This document shows positions 1 through 7,825 of a stretch of DNA of 64,000 nt, one piece after another (within the stretch, counting starts at the first letter, position 1; each line of letters opens with the position of its first letter). The DNA is taken from positions 124,001-188,000 of the forward strand of contig NZ_AP022829.1 of assembly GCF_011405655.1 (NCBI RefSeq), in the 5' to 3' direction. The translations under genes and the position numbers were made by a program. This stretch comes from Adlercreutzia hattorii. GTDB taxonomy: Bacteria; Actinomycetota; Coriobacteriia; Coriobacteriales; Eggerthellaceae. Under the pieces are notes generated by a model. That model did no database searches, was not told where the DNA came from, and was given only the letters and a program-made list of their open reading frames with translations.

Positions 1-209
1 CTACGGCCGCCGCCGGCGCCCGAAGACAGCAGGTCGTAAGCCTCTTGCAGGCGTTTGAACTGCTCGGTGGCGCGGCTTTGCAGCTTCTCGTTGCCCGCGA
101 ACTTGTCCGGGTGCAGAATCTGCACCGTTTCGCGGTAGGCGATTTTGATGTCGTCGGCCGTGGCGTCGTCTTCCAGGCCGAGTATATGCAGGGCTTCAGT
201 TCTGTTCAT
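1..209 (-). CDS. J-domain protein, N-terminal part (runs off the window)
   Basis: The first 69 residues are visible and begin MNRTEALHILGLEDDA. They form a complete J-domain: helix I, then helix II ending in the HPD tripeptide (LHPDKFAG), then helix III (RATEQFKRLQEAYDLL). J-domains stimulate the ATPase of DnaK-type chaperones. The sequence moves to a Gly-rich stretch (SSGAGGG) just before the window edge, as in DnaJ/CbpA-like proteins, but the rest is not visible, so I cannot tell DnaJ from a small J-domain protein with another C-terminal domain. Confidence 0.8.
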   Translation of the reverse strand, partial: MNRTEALHILGLEDDATADDIKIAYRETVQILHPDKFAGNEKLQSRATEQFKRLQEAYDLLSSGAGGGR

Positions 210-218
210 GGGCAAAGC

Positions 219-905
219 CTAACATGATTTTACGGCCCATGCCAGCAGAACCGTTGTGATCACCAAAGGTACGAGATCGGCCGGATTGCCCGTGAGGTAG
301 GTAGAGGGCAGCACGCCGCCTGTCAGCAAAAGGGGGCCCCAGAACAGCAGATCGAAAAGGCCGTGAACGATTACGGGTGCCATCAGGGAAAGCGCCCGCT
401 GCGGGAAAGGACGCGAGCCGTAGGGACTACGAACGACGAGCAGCGCCATGACAGCCCCGAACAACGTCGACTGCGTCACCTTGAGAAAGCCCTGGATCGC
501 AGCAACACCAATGTCGGCTCCTGGCGCCATCAGCGATCCTTCAGGGAACAGGTGGGCCAATCCGAATATGAGGGAACTCGCCATTACCGCGAAACCGGCG
601 GGATCAACGACTGCGCGTAAGCCGGCGAACCGATGACGATGAGCGCGCGGCGCTCTTCTTGGGTATGCTTCATTCCGGCGACGCACCCAAGACAGGCATG
701 CCCACAACAACACGCCGCGGAAAAGCACCTCTTCCACCACCGCCGCCTCCCAAGCCTCGGCAAGCAATGCGTCACAGCGCGCCAGCTGCACTGCTTGCGA
801 ACCCCCGTCGGCCCACCACTGACCGAGGCCGCCCACGACGCCGGCGAGCAGCACCAAGACGAGCACAGGCCCAAAGCCACACGGTATGATTTTGGTATTT
901 CCCAT
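219..905 (-). CDS. CPBP family intramembrane metalloprotease (CAAX protease-like)
   Basis: A 228-residue multi-pass membrane protein with the three signature motifs of the CPBP/Abi (Rce1-like) family: EExxxR at residues 58-63 (EEVLFR), FxxxH ending at His118 (FGLAHL) and HxxxD at 181-185 (HGLFD). In the family these Glu and His residues form the membrane-embedded active site. Substrates of bacterial CPBP proteins are mostly unknown; roles in bacteriocin immunity and surface-protein handling are described for relatives. No good ribosome-binding site precedes the ATG. A TATAAT lies only about 9 nt upstream, so the mRNA may be leaderless. It is divergent from the TraX-like gene. Confidence 0.8.
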   Translation of the reverse strand: MGNTKIIPCGFGPVLVLVLLAGVVGGLGQWWADGGSQAVQLARCDALLAEAWEAAVVEEVLFRGVLLWACLSWVRRRNEAYPRRAPRAHRHRFAGLRAVVDPAGFAVMASSLIFGLAHLFPEGSLMAPGADIGVAAIQGFLKVTQSTLFGAVMALLVVRSPYGSRPFPQRALSLMAPVIVHGLFDLLFWGPLLLTGGVLPSTYLTGNPADLVPLVITTVLLAWAVKSC

Positions 906-930
906 GGCGCATCATTATAATAGGTGCGCC
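906..930. promoter_or_regulatory. Candidate overlapping divergent promoter
   Basis: The sequence ATTATAAT at 914-921 contains TATAAT on both strands, between the divergent CPBP (minus, starts 905) and TraX-like (plus, starts 979) genes. The minus-strand -10 is so close to the CPBP ATG that transcription would start at or next to the start codon. No convincing -35 hexamer is visible on either strand. Confidence 0.3.
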
Positions 931-978
931 TCTTTGACTGCGCCGGCACCTTTCAGCCGGCCTCGCGAAAGGATCCCC

Positions 979-1686
979 ATGAAGCCTATGCCCCCCGTTA
1001 CCGCCTTTGCGTTGAAGGTGGCAGCTATCGTGGGCATGACGTGCAACCATATTGCCAACGTGTTCGGCAGCGAGCTGCCAGGGGGCGCCATGGTCGCTTT
1101 GTATTCTTTGGGCGGCCTCACCTTCCCCATTATGGCGTATCTGCTGTGCGAGGGGTATCGACACACCTCCAGCGTGCGACGCTATGCAGAGCGACTCGCC
1201 GTGTTCGCAGTTGTCTCGCAAATTCCCTATTCGCTGCTGTTCGGAGCGACAGGCAACGTGCTCATCACCCTGCTTATCGGGCTCGGGATGCTGTGGCTTG
1301 TCGACCACCAGCGGCAGAACCTTGTCCTATGCGCGCTGGGCCTCCTTGGAGGGCTGGCCGTCAGTTCCTTTTGCGACTGGGGCATTATCGGCCCGCTTAT
1401 GATTCTGCTTTTCTGGCATTTTCACGATCGGCCGCGCGGGGTAGCGCTCGCAATGCTCGTACCTTTTTTGAGCCTAGGGCTGCCGGCTCTTTCACGGGCA
1501 GTCAGCGATCCTGCGCTGCTAAGCCTAGGCGTACTCGGCTATTACACCGTTGGGTTCGGATTGGCAACAGCGCTCATGCTGAACTACAACGGCCAGCGAG
1601 GCCGACCGTTGAAATGGTTCTTCTATGGGTACTACCCTGGGCATCTTCTAGCACTGTGGGCGCTGGCGCAAGCGCTTGCTCTCTAG
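979..1686 (+). CDS. TraX-like membrane protein
   Basis: A hydrophobic protein of 235 residues with about eight membrane segments. The N-terminal stretch (KVAAIVGMTCNHIANVFG), followed by a segment with FPIMAYLLCEGYRHT and a later R-x-A-E-R-L-x-x-F, is the TraX family pattern. F-plasmid TraX acetylates pilin; chromosomal homologues in gut actinobacteria and firmicutes have no assigned substrate. The start at 979 is chosen because AAAGGA lies at 968-973, and a longer frame upstream has no such site. It faces the surface protein ending at 1747. Confidence 0.75.
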   Translation: MKPMPPVTAFALKVAAIVGMTCNHIANVFGSELPGGAMVALYSLGGLTFPIMAYLLCEGYRHTSSVRRYAERLAVFAVVSQIPYSLLFGATGNVLITLLIGLGMLWLVDHQRQNLVLCALGLLGGLAVSSFCDWGIIGPLMILLFWHFHDRPRGVALAMLVPFLSLGLPALSRAVSDPALLSLGVLGYYTVGFGLATALMLNYNGQRGRPLKWFFYGYYPGHLLALWALAQALAL

Positions 1687-1746
1687 CTGAAACGCCAAAC
1701 CCTGAGGGCGCGGCGGTCCTTTAGAAGCGCTCCCTTTAAAGCAAGG

Positions 1747-3222
1747 CTAAAGCGCTTGATGCCCGGCATTCGGAACGGCGACGGCATCAGCCTCGACAGC
1801 ACTATTGCCCAGCACCTGGCCCTCGAAAGACGCCAGCCGCTGCGCCATCACGAGACGTCGGCGCACGGCGATAACGCCCCACAGCGCCGTTCCAATAGCC
1901 CCCAGACCCGCGACCCAAGGAGCCGGATCAACCGGAGCGTCGAAGGCCCCCATGGGAACCTCCTCTTCGGCAATGGCTTCGGCGCCGCCTACCCGAGCGA
2001 CCATCGGTGTTGCATCATCGTCGATGGAAACCGTCTCGGCTGCAGGCTGCTCGGCAGAAGTCGTTTCGGCAAGCTCGACCTTCGCGGGAGCGGCCTGGGG
2101 CGCGGGCTCGGACACAGCCGTGCGCTCGCCCGCGTTGAACCCACCGCCGTTGGCACCGGTGGCGGTGTCGTTATTCTGGGCATTGCTCTGCGACTGCTGA
2201 GGTGTGGGCGGCGCGGGAACCTTGATGCTTGGCACCTTCGGGGTTTCGTTGTCGGAAGGCGCCGGCGGCTTCACGCCACCGTTGTTGTCGACCGACCCGT
2301 TACCATTATCGTCGGGGACGACGGGCTTGCCGGCAGGATCGTTATCGCCAGGGTTTTCGGGCTTGACCGGCTCTTCGGCTGTCTTTTTGTAGACCAAGGT
2401 CATGCCGGAAACGGAGGATCGCGCGAGAGATTCAGCTGCTACCGTAACGGACTCGCCGCCATTCTTCTCTGTAGTTAGCTCTTTCGAATATTCGTAGCCT
2501 TCGATGTCGATGATTTGGTCGTCCGCAGCTATCTCCGACCCAACGGCAGCCAAAATGGTGCGCGTGTCGGTCTTGTTGCCCTGATCATCTACGTCGCCCA
2601 CAGCAAGTGCGTTGCCCTCGGCGTCAATGTAGCGGACATCAAAATTCACCAGCTGATCGCACAGTTCTCCGTCGAGGTGCCACGTATGCCCTGCCGCCGC
2701 ATAATCAGTCGCTCCGGAGCACACCTTAAGGGCGGTCCACTTCGCAGCACTCAGGCTCAGCGCTTGGGCACCAGGGTAATAGTTGATCGACCGCAAAGCC
2801 GTGCCTATCTGATTTTGCATAGCTTTAAGCTCAGTTTGGTCAACCTCGTAATTCAAGGGCTTTTCACTCGGTTTTGCAATGCCTTCCAATGCAATGACGC
2901 CTACCGTGAACCAGCCCTCCCGGTTGACCTCCAACCCGGCCGCCTTCGCCGTAGCCAGAGCCGGCCCACTTAAATGCAGGTACACGAAGACGTTCGATCC
3001 CGCCTCGGGCTCCTCGGGTGCAGGCAAAACAAGGTGCTCGGTAGCCGCATCGACGCCGTCGGCCTCTTCTGCCAGGGCGGTGCCGGGAAGCACCGTCAGA
3101 TTCAAAAATGTCAGAGCGAGCAATGCGGCCAAGCCAGCAGCCAAAACCCGCATCGCCAAACCCATTCCTTTATTGGTAAACCGCGTGATGTCTCCCACGA
3201 TCATCACCCGCTTCCTTCCCAT
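1747..3222 (-). CDS. Secreted, membrane-anchored surface protein with MGAFD/VRRRL C-terminal module
   Basis: The 491-residue product has a long signal peptide (hydrophobic core around residues 25-45, then LPGTALAEEAD). A folded N-terminal region to about residue 280 ends in a MucBP-like stretch (YIDAEGNALA and VYKKTAEEP). A Pro/Asn/Gln-rich low-complexity spacer follows (about 285-400). The C-terminus reads EEEVPMGAFD, one membrane helix (WVAGLGAIGTALWGVIAV), RRRL, then a cytosolic tail with EGQVLG that ends in GHQAL. There is no LPXTG, so anchoring is presumably by the helix. The same C-terminal module ends the unrelated adhesin at 7826. Ligand unknown. Confidence 0.7.
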   Translation of the reverse strand: MGRKRVMIVGDITRFTNKGMGLAMRVLAAGLAALLALTFLNLTVLPGTALAEEADGVDAATEHLVLPAPEEPEAGSNVFVYLHLSGPALATAKAAGLEVNREGWFTVGVIALEGIAKPSEKPLNYEVDQTELKAMQNQIGTALRSINYYPGAQALSLSAAKWTALKVCSGATDYAAAGHTWHLDGELCDQLVNFDVRYIDAEGNALAVGDVDDQGNKTDTRTILAAVGSEIAADDQIIDIEGYEYSKELTTEKNGGESVTVAAESLARSSVSGMTLVYKKTAEEPVKPENPGDNDPAGKPVVPDDNGNGSVDNNGGVKPPAPSDNETPKVPSIKVPAPPTPQQSQSNAQNNDTATGANGGGFNAGERTAVSEPAPQAAPAKVELAETTSAEQPAAETVSIDDDATPMVARVGGAEAIAEEEVPMGAFDAPVDPAPWVAGLGAIGTALWGVIAVRRRLVMAQRLASFEGQVLGNSAVEADAVAVPNAGHQAL

Positions 3223-3290
3223 TTCAGCATCTCGTTAAAGATGATCCAAGCTTACCAAATATTGACAGAATTATCAGCTCATCAACCGCA

Positions 3291-4253
3291 TTATTCGGGC
3301 TGGGAGATGCCAAACTCACGCATCAGCTCATCCCGGTAACTCTCTTCCGCAGCTGCCCGTCGAGCGTCGTCGAGCCGTTCGGCGCCCAAAAGCAACGCCA
3401 TCAGCGAAGCAACCTCGCTAGCCGCTTCCGCGCGGCCCTCGGCCAGGCCTTGCTCTCGGCCCTCGGCCAGGCCTTGCTCTCGGCCCTCGGCCAGGCCTTG
3501 CTCTCGGCCCTCGGCCAGGCCTTGCTCTCGGCCCTCGGCCAGGCCCTGTTCAAGGCCCTCGGCCAGGCCCTGTTCAAGCCCCATCTGGAGGCCGATTATT
3601 TGACCGCGCTCTTGTCCCTTTTTCTCAGCAATGCGCCTTTGAATTTCCATGTCTTCCTCAAACGTCAGCAACGCCATCTTCTCCTTCCGCCAATTCTCGT
3701 TTTTGTTGGCCTTTTTCACCGCAACGGCAAGCTGGCCCATAAGCGGATCTTCCCCGGCTTCCCCCGTCCAAACATAGTGTAGCAGGTTCCGCAAGCGCCC
3801 CTCGGGGAGCTTGCCCCAAGCAGGGGCGGATAGGGCTTTCCAAAGAAAGCCATGACCGATGCGCGCACTGGGTTTCTCCAAGCAGTTCACATCGAGCGTA
3901 TACACAGGAAGTCCTTCATCGAACGGATCGTGCATGCAGATGAAAATAATGATACAAGGAGGTAGCTCTTCGTAACCTTCTCCCTTCCGCAGAGTCAGCG
4001 TATCCAACGCTCCCTGGTAGTACCGCATTCTCCGTCCGAGGTCTTCTCGCTTGGTTGTCTGCATCTCAATATCGTAGATCTCGTTTTTCGTCTTCACGAA
4101 GGCATCGAGACGCACGCCGTGATTGGTGAGTGTTGGGCGAACGTCGTCTTCGGTGACGATATACTCGATATCTGCTATTGGCTCGAGGAGGTTCCCATGG
4201 ACACTGCAGCCGACATCGTCACGCAGCTCGCTACGCGCCAACCGCGATGGCAC
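3291..4253 (-). CDS. Rpn-family PD-(D/E)XK nuclease/putative transposase, 5'-truncated
   Basis: Recognisable from about residue 22 onward: GVRLDAFVKTKNEIYDIEMQT carries the D...ExQ part of the PD-(D/E)XK nuclease fold of the Rpn (YhgA-like, PDDEXK_2) family. The family's LRYYQ-type helix follows as MRYYQGALD, then CIIIFICMHDPF. Rpn proteins promote RecA-independent recombination. The usual N-terminal 50-60 residues are missing: the first 20 residues are not family-like and are antisense to a fragment of an AlbA_2-type gene (MDTAADIVTQLA on the plus strand near 4199). The C-terminal tail is a run of GLAEGREQ octapeptides encoded by a 24-bp tandem repeat. Probably a decayed copy, though the frame is open. 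Confidence 0.7.
   Translation of the reverse strand: MPSRLARSELRDDVGCSVHGNLLEPIADIEYIVTEDDVRPTLTNHGVRLDAFVKTKNEIYDIEMQTTKREDLGRRMRYYQGALDTLTLRKGEGYEELPPCIIIFICMHDPFDEGLPVYTLDVNCLEKPSARIGHGFLWKALSAPAWGKLPEGRLRNLLHYVWTGEAGEDPLMGQLAVAVKKANKNENWRKEKMALLTFEEDMEIQRRIAEKKGQERGQIIGLQMGLEQGLAEGLEQGLAEGREQGLAEGREQGLAEGREQGLAEGREQGLAEGRAEAASEVASLMALLLGAERLDDARRAAAEESYRDELMREFGISQPE
3433..3576. repeat. 24-bp tandem repeat, about 6 units, inside the Rpn gene
   Basis: Six consecutive 24-bp units. Four end in CCTTGCTCT and two are the variant ending CCCTGTTCAA. On the minus strand they encode an eight-residue GLAEGREQ/GLAEGLEQ repeat. The unit length is a multiple of three, so copy-number change keeps the frame. 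A shorter repeat of the same amino-acid style occurs in the second Rpn gene (19080-19139). Confidence 0.85.
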
Positions 4254-4271
4254 CCTCGGCGCGGCCTTCCT

Positions 4272-4487
4272 CTAGCCCGCCGGCAGCGAGGCGACACGGG
4301 CGAGCAGCCCCGCCACCGTCTCCGGATCTTCGATTCTGCTTACCGCAAAGGCGCGCTTTCCCGCATCCTTGATAGAGGCGCCGACGTGGTAGGCCTCGGT
4401 GCCGCCGAGAGCCTCCAAGTCGACATACACGTCGACAAGCAGAATCCTTTCCCGCGCGCGGAGGTCGTTAGCTATGTCTCAGTCGAA
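4272..4487 (-). pseudogene. C-terminal remnant of an ORF6N-like (or related) protein
   Basis: Between the truncated Rpn gene and the DUF3800 gene the minus strand keeps about 70 codons without a start. They read ...ERILLVDVYVDLEALGG, then EAYHVGASIKDAGKRAFAVS, then RIEDPETVAGLLARVASLPAG and stop. The pattern YHxGASxKDxGKxxFAxS is the C-terminal end I associate with ORF6N-domain phage-type proteins; this is from memory and was not searched. An in-frame TGA lies just upstream. The remnant suggests this spot was hit repeatedly by insertions and deletions. Confidence 0.4.
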
Positions 4488-4507
4488 GGCCCCTAGCACG
4501 AATCGCA

Positions 4508-5179
4508 CTATGCGAGCTTGCGTCTCACCTGCTTAAGAAAGTTCTGCCTGAAGTTTCTACGCGTTCCGAAGAAGCGCCGGTAGGAGGCGCTCACGTCTCC
4601 GCGCTCGTAGCGTCTCTCGGCGAGGCCGACCGTGCACAGGTAGTCCGCCGCCTGGGCCAGCCTCTTTTCCTGGTGGGAAAGCGGTTTGTAGACCGCGGCA
4701 CTGCGCGCAAGGGCGTAATCGAACGCCCCGTGCAGAGACGCTGTCACCGCCTCCTGGCCTCCATCGTAGTATATCGCCACCCGATCGTATAGCCGAAAGT
4801 CGTCGAGACGGTCGAACACGAAGTCGATTATATCCTTGCGCAAGCGCGCCTCAAGCCGATCGCGATCTTCCGTGTACGCCCTCTCGTAGGAAAAGACCCT
4901 GTAAGTAATGGGCAACGTGCGGACGAACATGGAAAACGCGATCAAATGGCGCTTTCTCTTCTCAGGAGAGATTCCCTCGTAGTCTCCATGGCCGTGAATG
5001 AGATCGACGCCATGGAACGGAATATCGGCCAACCCCTCCAGACTCAAGCGATCCAGATAAGGCCCGATATACTGCGCAAGCTCTTTGCTCTGGTCGTGAA
5101 ACACCAACGCCGTCAAATAGTAGCCGGCGGCCATGTCTTGCGCCCCCGCCTCATCGGTGAAGCAGCTTAGTAGTCGCAA
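4508..5179 (-). CDS. DUF3800 domain protein (copy 1)
   Basis: About 223 residues with the DUF3800 pattern: an N-terminal acidic strand motif (SCFTDEAGAQD), a central YYDGGQE and a C-terminal QAADYLCTVGLAERRYERG, followed by a basic tail (FRQNFLKQVRRKLA). DUF3800 proteins are predicted RNase H-fold nucleases, often found in defence islands and mobile regions; activity is unproven. I place the start at a TTG (5179) preceded by AAGGGGG at a good distance, because the family motif follows within ten residues; an open frame continues to 5278 without a family match. It shares its overall layout with the gene at 5833-6510. Confidence 0.65.
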   Translation of the reverse strand: MRLLSCFTDEAGAQDMAAGYYLTALVFHDQSKELAQYIGPYLDRLSLEGLADIPFHGVDLIHGHGDYEGISPEKRKRHLIAFSMFVRTLPITYRVFSYERAYTEDRDRLEARLRKDIIDFVFDRLDDFRLYDRVAIYYDGGQEAVTASLHGAFDYALARSAAVYKPLSHQEKRLAQAADYLCTVGLAERRYERGDVSASYRRFFGTRRNFRQNFLKQVRRKLA

Positions 5180-5672
5180 AACAGCACGCCCCCTTAAATG
5201 CAAACGGCGAGGGAGCACCCTCGCCAGTCTGGAGCCATCGGGCCTTCCGACCCTCCGGCAGAATCTTTTATACCACAAACAGGCGGCCCTGGAAACGCAT
5301 CTTTCTCATTTGTTTCCCTTGCGACCGCCGCTAGCTTCGGCTTCGGACTGAAAACTATCCTACTCGATCGCGACCGCGGAAATGACGCGGGAATGTCCCG
5401 ATCCGTTCCCCGCGCCGACCGCACCCGCGTCGCAAACCACCAGGAAGATGCCCCCAAAACCGCAGCGACACAGAAGGAGGACATATCAGCGCTGCCCCCT
5501 CTGGTCATCGGCTGCTCCTCGGATCCGCAGGCCCTCGCGGACCCGAGGGCCGCCCCTACGCCGCCAGGAACGCGGCCAGCAGTCCATCGTCCCGAGCGAC
5601 TTCGCGCTCATCCCGAAAGTTCTCAACGAGTTCGACGCATGCGAGCACACGGGCACGGACAAGCTGGGCAAC
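5180..5672. other. Gene-free stretch with repeat and debris
   Basis: No intact gene is visible. It holds a copy of a dispersed intergenic repeat (5356-5421), a GC-rich hairpin around 5531-5552 (GGCCCTCG/CGAGGGCC), and on the minus strand a short open stretch ending DDGLLAAFLAA-stop at about 5556. The DNA around that stop resembles the 3' end of the small membrane-protein gene at 7271 (REDLAALLAA-stop), so it may be the tail of a lost paralogue. Confidence 0.4.
5356..5421 (+). repeat. Dispersed intergenic repeat, copy 1
   Basis: The core contains ATGACGCGGGAATGTCCCG followed by ATCCGTTCCCCGCGCCGACCG. The CGGGA-ATG-TCCCG part is a small inverted repeat. A near-identical copy with longer flanking identity is at 6709-6773, and a core copy in opposite orientation is at 61138-61179. 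All three lie between genes. Confidence 0.75.
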
Positions 5673-5810
5673 AAGAAATCCCTCGTCGACATCGTCACGC
5701 AGCTCGCTGCGCGCCCACACGAAGAAGAATGGTTCGAGTTCAAGACGAATTGGTGCGAGCCCCGGATTTTGGGGGAGTATGTATCCGCCCTCTCCAACGC
5801 CGTTCTCTCT
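5673..5810 (+). pseudogene. N-terminal fragment of an AlbA_2 (Schlafen-type) ATP-binding protein gene
   Basis: The plus strand encodes KKSLVDIVTQLAARPHEEEW then FEFKTNWCEPRILGEYVSAL followed by SNA. This is the start of the AlbA_2 domain found in predicted helix-turn-helix/ATP-binding regulators (the FEFK strand and the GEYVSALSNA helix). Similarity stops abruptly at about 5805 and the reading continues into unrelated sequence next to the DUF3800 gene. A second, shorter piece of the same start (ADIVTQLATRQ) lies at about 4211-4240. Confidence 0.5.
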
Positions 5811-5832
5811 CTCGCCCAAACCCACACAGAAG

Positions 5833-6510
5833 CTAGAAGGCCCAGCGGCGGAACTCCTTCAGATAGGTCTTTTTGAAACTTCCGGCGCCTCCGAAGAACG
5901 CAGCCTCGGACTTCGTGAGCCCGCGCTCGGTGCGCCGTCTCTCAACTAGCTCGATCGTACAACAAAGACCTGCGACCTGGAACAGGACGTAATCGGCCGG
6001 TGCGACAATCCTGTGCTCGACGTGGCTGAGCGAGGCCGCGAAGGCGACCCTGAGCGTGCGACTTATCTCCTTTTGCCCCCTATCGTAGTACACGATGACC
6101 TTGTCGTAGGACTGAAAGAAAGAGATATTCTCTCTTAAGAACTCACCCAGCTCGCGAGCGATGCGCTCCTCCAGGGCATCGCCGTCCCCGAACCAGCGCT
6201 TATCGACGAGAATGACTTTGTGTCTGATGGAACAGCGGCGGCTGAACGCGAAGAGCGCGTCGAACATGCGGCGCCTCTGCCTACCATCGAGCTCGGAATA
6301 CGGCGCCTCCCGGCGAATCAGCGGCGCGGTGTGAACCGGCCCATACCTGTCGAACCCCGACTCGCGCATCACCTTTTCCAGCCTCCCCAGCTGGGCGTCG
6401 ATGGGCTCGTCTTGGTCGTGAACGACAAGGCTCACAATATAGAAGGGGCAGTGAGCGGCGAGCGCCCCGAAATCTCCGGACTCGTCGACGAAAACGCTCA
6501 ACTCGCTCAT
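5833..6510 (-). CDS. DUF3800 domain protein (copy 2)
   Basis: The 225-residue protein starts MSELSVFVDESGDFGALA. It carries the family features: N-terminal VDESGD, a C-x-F-Y-I-V-S-L-V-V-H-D-Q strand, YYDRGQK in the middle and APADYVLFQVAGLCCTIELV near the end. DUF3800 is a predicted RNase H-like nuclease fold of unproven function. The ATG at 6510 is preferred to one seven codons upstream because GAGGGGG sits 5 nt before it. A terminator-like hairpin (6542-6570) lies just upstream in the same orientation, so transcription of this gene is probably insulated from whatever once lay beyond. Confidence 0.75.
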   Translation of the reverse strand: MSELSVFVDESGDFGALAAHCPFYIVSLVVHDQDEPIDAQLGRLEKVMRESGFDRYGPVHTAPLIRREAPYSELDGRQRRRMFDALFAFSRRCSIRHKVILVDKRWFGDGDALEERIARELGEFLRENISFFQSYDKVIVYYDRGQKEISRTLRVAFAASLSHVEHRIVAPADYVLFQVAGLCCTIELVERRRTERGLTKSEAAFFGGAGSFKKTYLKEFRRWAF

Positions 6511-6541
6511 TTTACCCCCTCCCCTCAGCATGGCACCGAGA

Positions 6542-6570
6542 AATAAAAAGGCGGGGATTGTTCCCCGCCG
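6542..6570 (-). terminator. Rho-independent terminator-like hairpin, orphan
   Basis: An 8-bp perfect stem (GGCGGGGA/TCCCCGCC, loop TTGT) is followed on the minus strand by TTTTTAT. No minus-strand gene remains upstream of it (6571-7190), so it probably marks the end of a gene that has been lost. Confidence 0.6.
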
Positions 6571-6708
6571 ATGGGTGGACCCGCTCTCGCGCGCCCCGCG
6601 CTAATCTTATATCACGGCCTGCAACCTCGCGTCAAGCCACGAGGAGCTGGCGCGCCGCGATCGACTGGGCTCGGCCGTCAGGACCGGTCTCGACTTCGAA
6701 CCAAGGCC

Positions 6709-6773
6709 ATCCTACTTGATCCCGACCGCGGAAACGACGCGGGAATGTCCCGATCCGTTCCCCGCGCCGACCG
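6709..6773 (+). repeat. Dispersed intergenic repeat, copy 2
   Basis: Matches copy 1 (5356-5421) over about 65 bp with few changes, from ATCCTACTTGATC through GACGCGGGAATGTCCCGATC to the GCCGACCG end. Same orientation as copy 1, opposite to copy 3. Confidence 0.75.
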
Positions 6774-6868
6774 CGACGGAGTCGCAGGGGCGCCCCCATT
6801 GCGCTGCGGAGGCATGCGCCCCGCCGCTGGCGGGGATACGGAAGGTGCGGAAAGCAGGGCCGCGCTGA

Positions 6869-7057
6869 TGGGAGCGCAGCAGTCGCGTGCAGCGCGCCCG
6901 CAACCAATCGCCCTGCATCGTCCTCGACTCGAGGCGCATGAGAAAAGTCCCGGACGCCGCAATCGAAAGGGAGCTGAGAAGGTGCGCGAAGACCATCAAG
7001 GGGATAAGGCGCCTCCTGTTCGTCGGCCGACACGGAAGCGTCACAACCATTCTCTGA
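6869..7057 (+). pseudogene. Short open stretch before a terminator, possible 3' gene remnant
   Basis: About 62 codons without an upstream start. They include SPCIVLDSRRMRKVPDAAIE and AKTIKGIRRLLFVGRHG and stop 24 nt before a plus-strand terminator. An ATG at 6938 would give a 39-residue product, but no clear ribosome-binding site precedes it. I do not recognise the family. The terminator just downstream in the same orientation is the main reason to think it is the tail of a former gene. Confidence 0.25.
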
Positions 7058-7080
7058 ATCTGTGGTATGATTGCGCCAGC

Positions 7081-7123
7081 AAACGCCCGAACGGTACGCA
7101 GTTTACCTTCCTCGGGCGTTTTT
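7081..7123 (+). terminator. Rho-independent terminator
   Basis: A 10-bp stem (AAACGCCCGA / TCGGGCGTTT) with a 21-nt loop and a TTTTT run in the plus direction. Confidence 0.65.
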
Positions 7124-7192
7124 GCTGCTTCCCCTGGTTTAGTTTTTCATCCCAGCATCTTTCCGCTGAAATTACCTCCTATTTCATAGAAA

Positions 7193-7226
7193 AGGAGGTC
7201 GGCGCTCGCCAGAGCGCCGACCTCCT
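7193..7226 (-). terminator. Strong terminator of the 7271-13828 surface-protein operon
   Basis: A perfect 15-bp stem (AGGAGGTCGGCGCTC / GAGCGCCGACCTCCT, loop GCCA), followed on the minus strand by TTTTCTATG. It lies 45 nt beyond the stop of the minus-strand gene at 7271. Confidence 0.8.
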
Positions 7227-7270
7227 CTCGGTTGGCTATGTCGCGGCCCCTAAGGGCCAGCGGGCCTCCC

Positions 7271-7765
7271 CTACGCCGCCAGCAGGGCGGCCAGGTCCTC
7301 GCGGGACGAGAACGCACGCGGCTCGGCCTCGGGGTCGTGGGCGGGGACGACCTCGCCCTCCCAGACCTCGCCGTTGCGGTCGAACTTGCGGCTCCGCACC
7401 ACCCAGCGGAACGCGGGGCGCACGCGCTCGTCCAGCGCAGCCACCTCGTCGGGGAAGGCCATGCCGGCGAGCGTGCGCTCAAGCGCCGCCAGCTCGCTCT
7501 CGCCGGCGTCGGGCATCACGAGCCCGGCCTCCGGGTTGTACACGATGCCCTCGCCGATAAAGGCCAGGCGCATCTTCTCGCGCCTCTTGCCCTCGGCCCA
7601 CACGATGCCGCCCACGACGGCGGCCACGGCGAGCCACCACACCACGGCGACCACCAGGTCCAGCGGGTCGTCCACGTGGTTGAAGCCCAGCGCGAACCAG
7701 GCCCACAGCAGAACTCCGCAGGCGACGGCCGCGATCGCTGCGACGATCCAGTTGTTCTTTCTCAT
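7271..7765 (-). CDS. Small two-helix membrane protein of unknown function
   Basis: A 164-residue protein with two hydrophobic helices in the first 55 residues (WIVAAIAAVACGVLLWAWFA and DLVVAVVWWLAVAAVVGGIV). A basic stretch follows (EGKRREKMR) and then a soluble C-terminal domain of about 100 residues rich in acidic residues, ending REDLAALLAA. The topology suggests both termini are inside. It is the last gene before a strong terminator and follows the broken adhesin with a short gap, so it is probably co-transcribed and may assist that surface protein. No family recognised. Confidence 0.6.
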   Translation of the reverse strand: MRKNNWIVAAIAAVACGVLLWAWFALGFNHVDDPLDLVVAVVWWLAVAAVVGGIVWAEGKRREKMRLAFIGEGIVYNPEAGLVMPDAGESELAALERTLAGMAFPDEVAALDERVRPAFRWVVRSRKFDRNGEVWEGEVVPAHDPEAEPRAFSSREDLAALLAA

Positions 7766-7825
7766 CTCAGTCTCTCCTTTCCTTCACGGAGGGGGGCGGC
7801 GGGGCCGCCCCCTCGCGGCTGTCTC

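Larger units (their letters stand above)
6571..7190. other. Gene-poor stretch with remnants
   Basis: No intact gene is visible. It holds dispersed repeat copy 2 (6709-6773), a short protein-like open stretch on the plus strand (6869-7057) and a plus-strand terminator (7081-7123). A further short plus-strand piece around 6640-6700 (SSHEELARRDRLGSAV) looks protein-like but has no start and runs into the repeat. Confidence 0.4.

Noticed and set aside
1722-1757. Convergent terminator AAGCGCT/AGCGCTT between the TraX-like gene and the surface protein
   Set aside because: Only 7 bp of stem with a long loop and no T-run; too weak to list.
3433-3576. Possible CRISPR array
   Set aside because: Units are contiguous 24-bp tandem repeats without spacers and lie in a coding frame; the same holds for 19080-19139.
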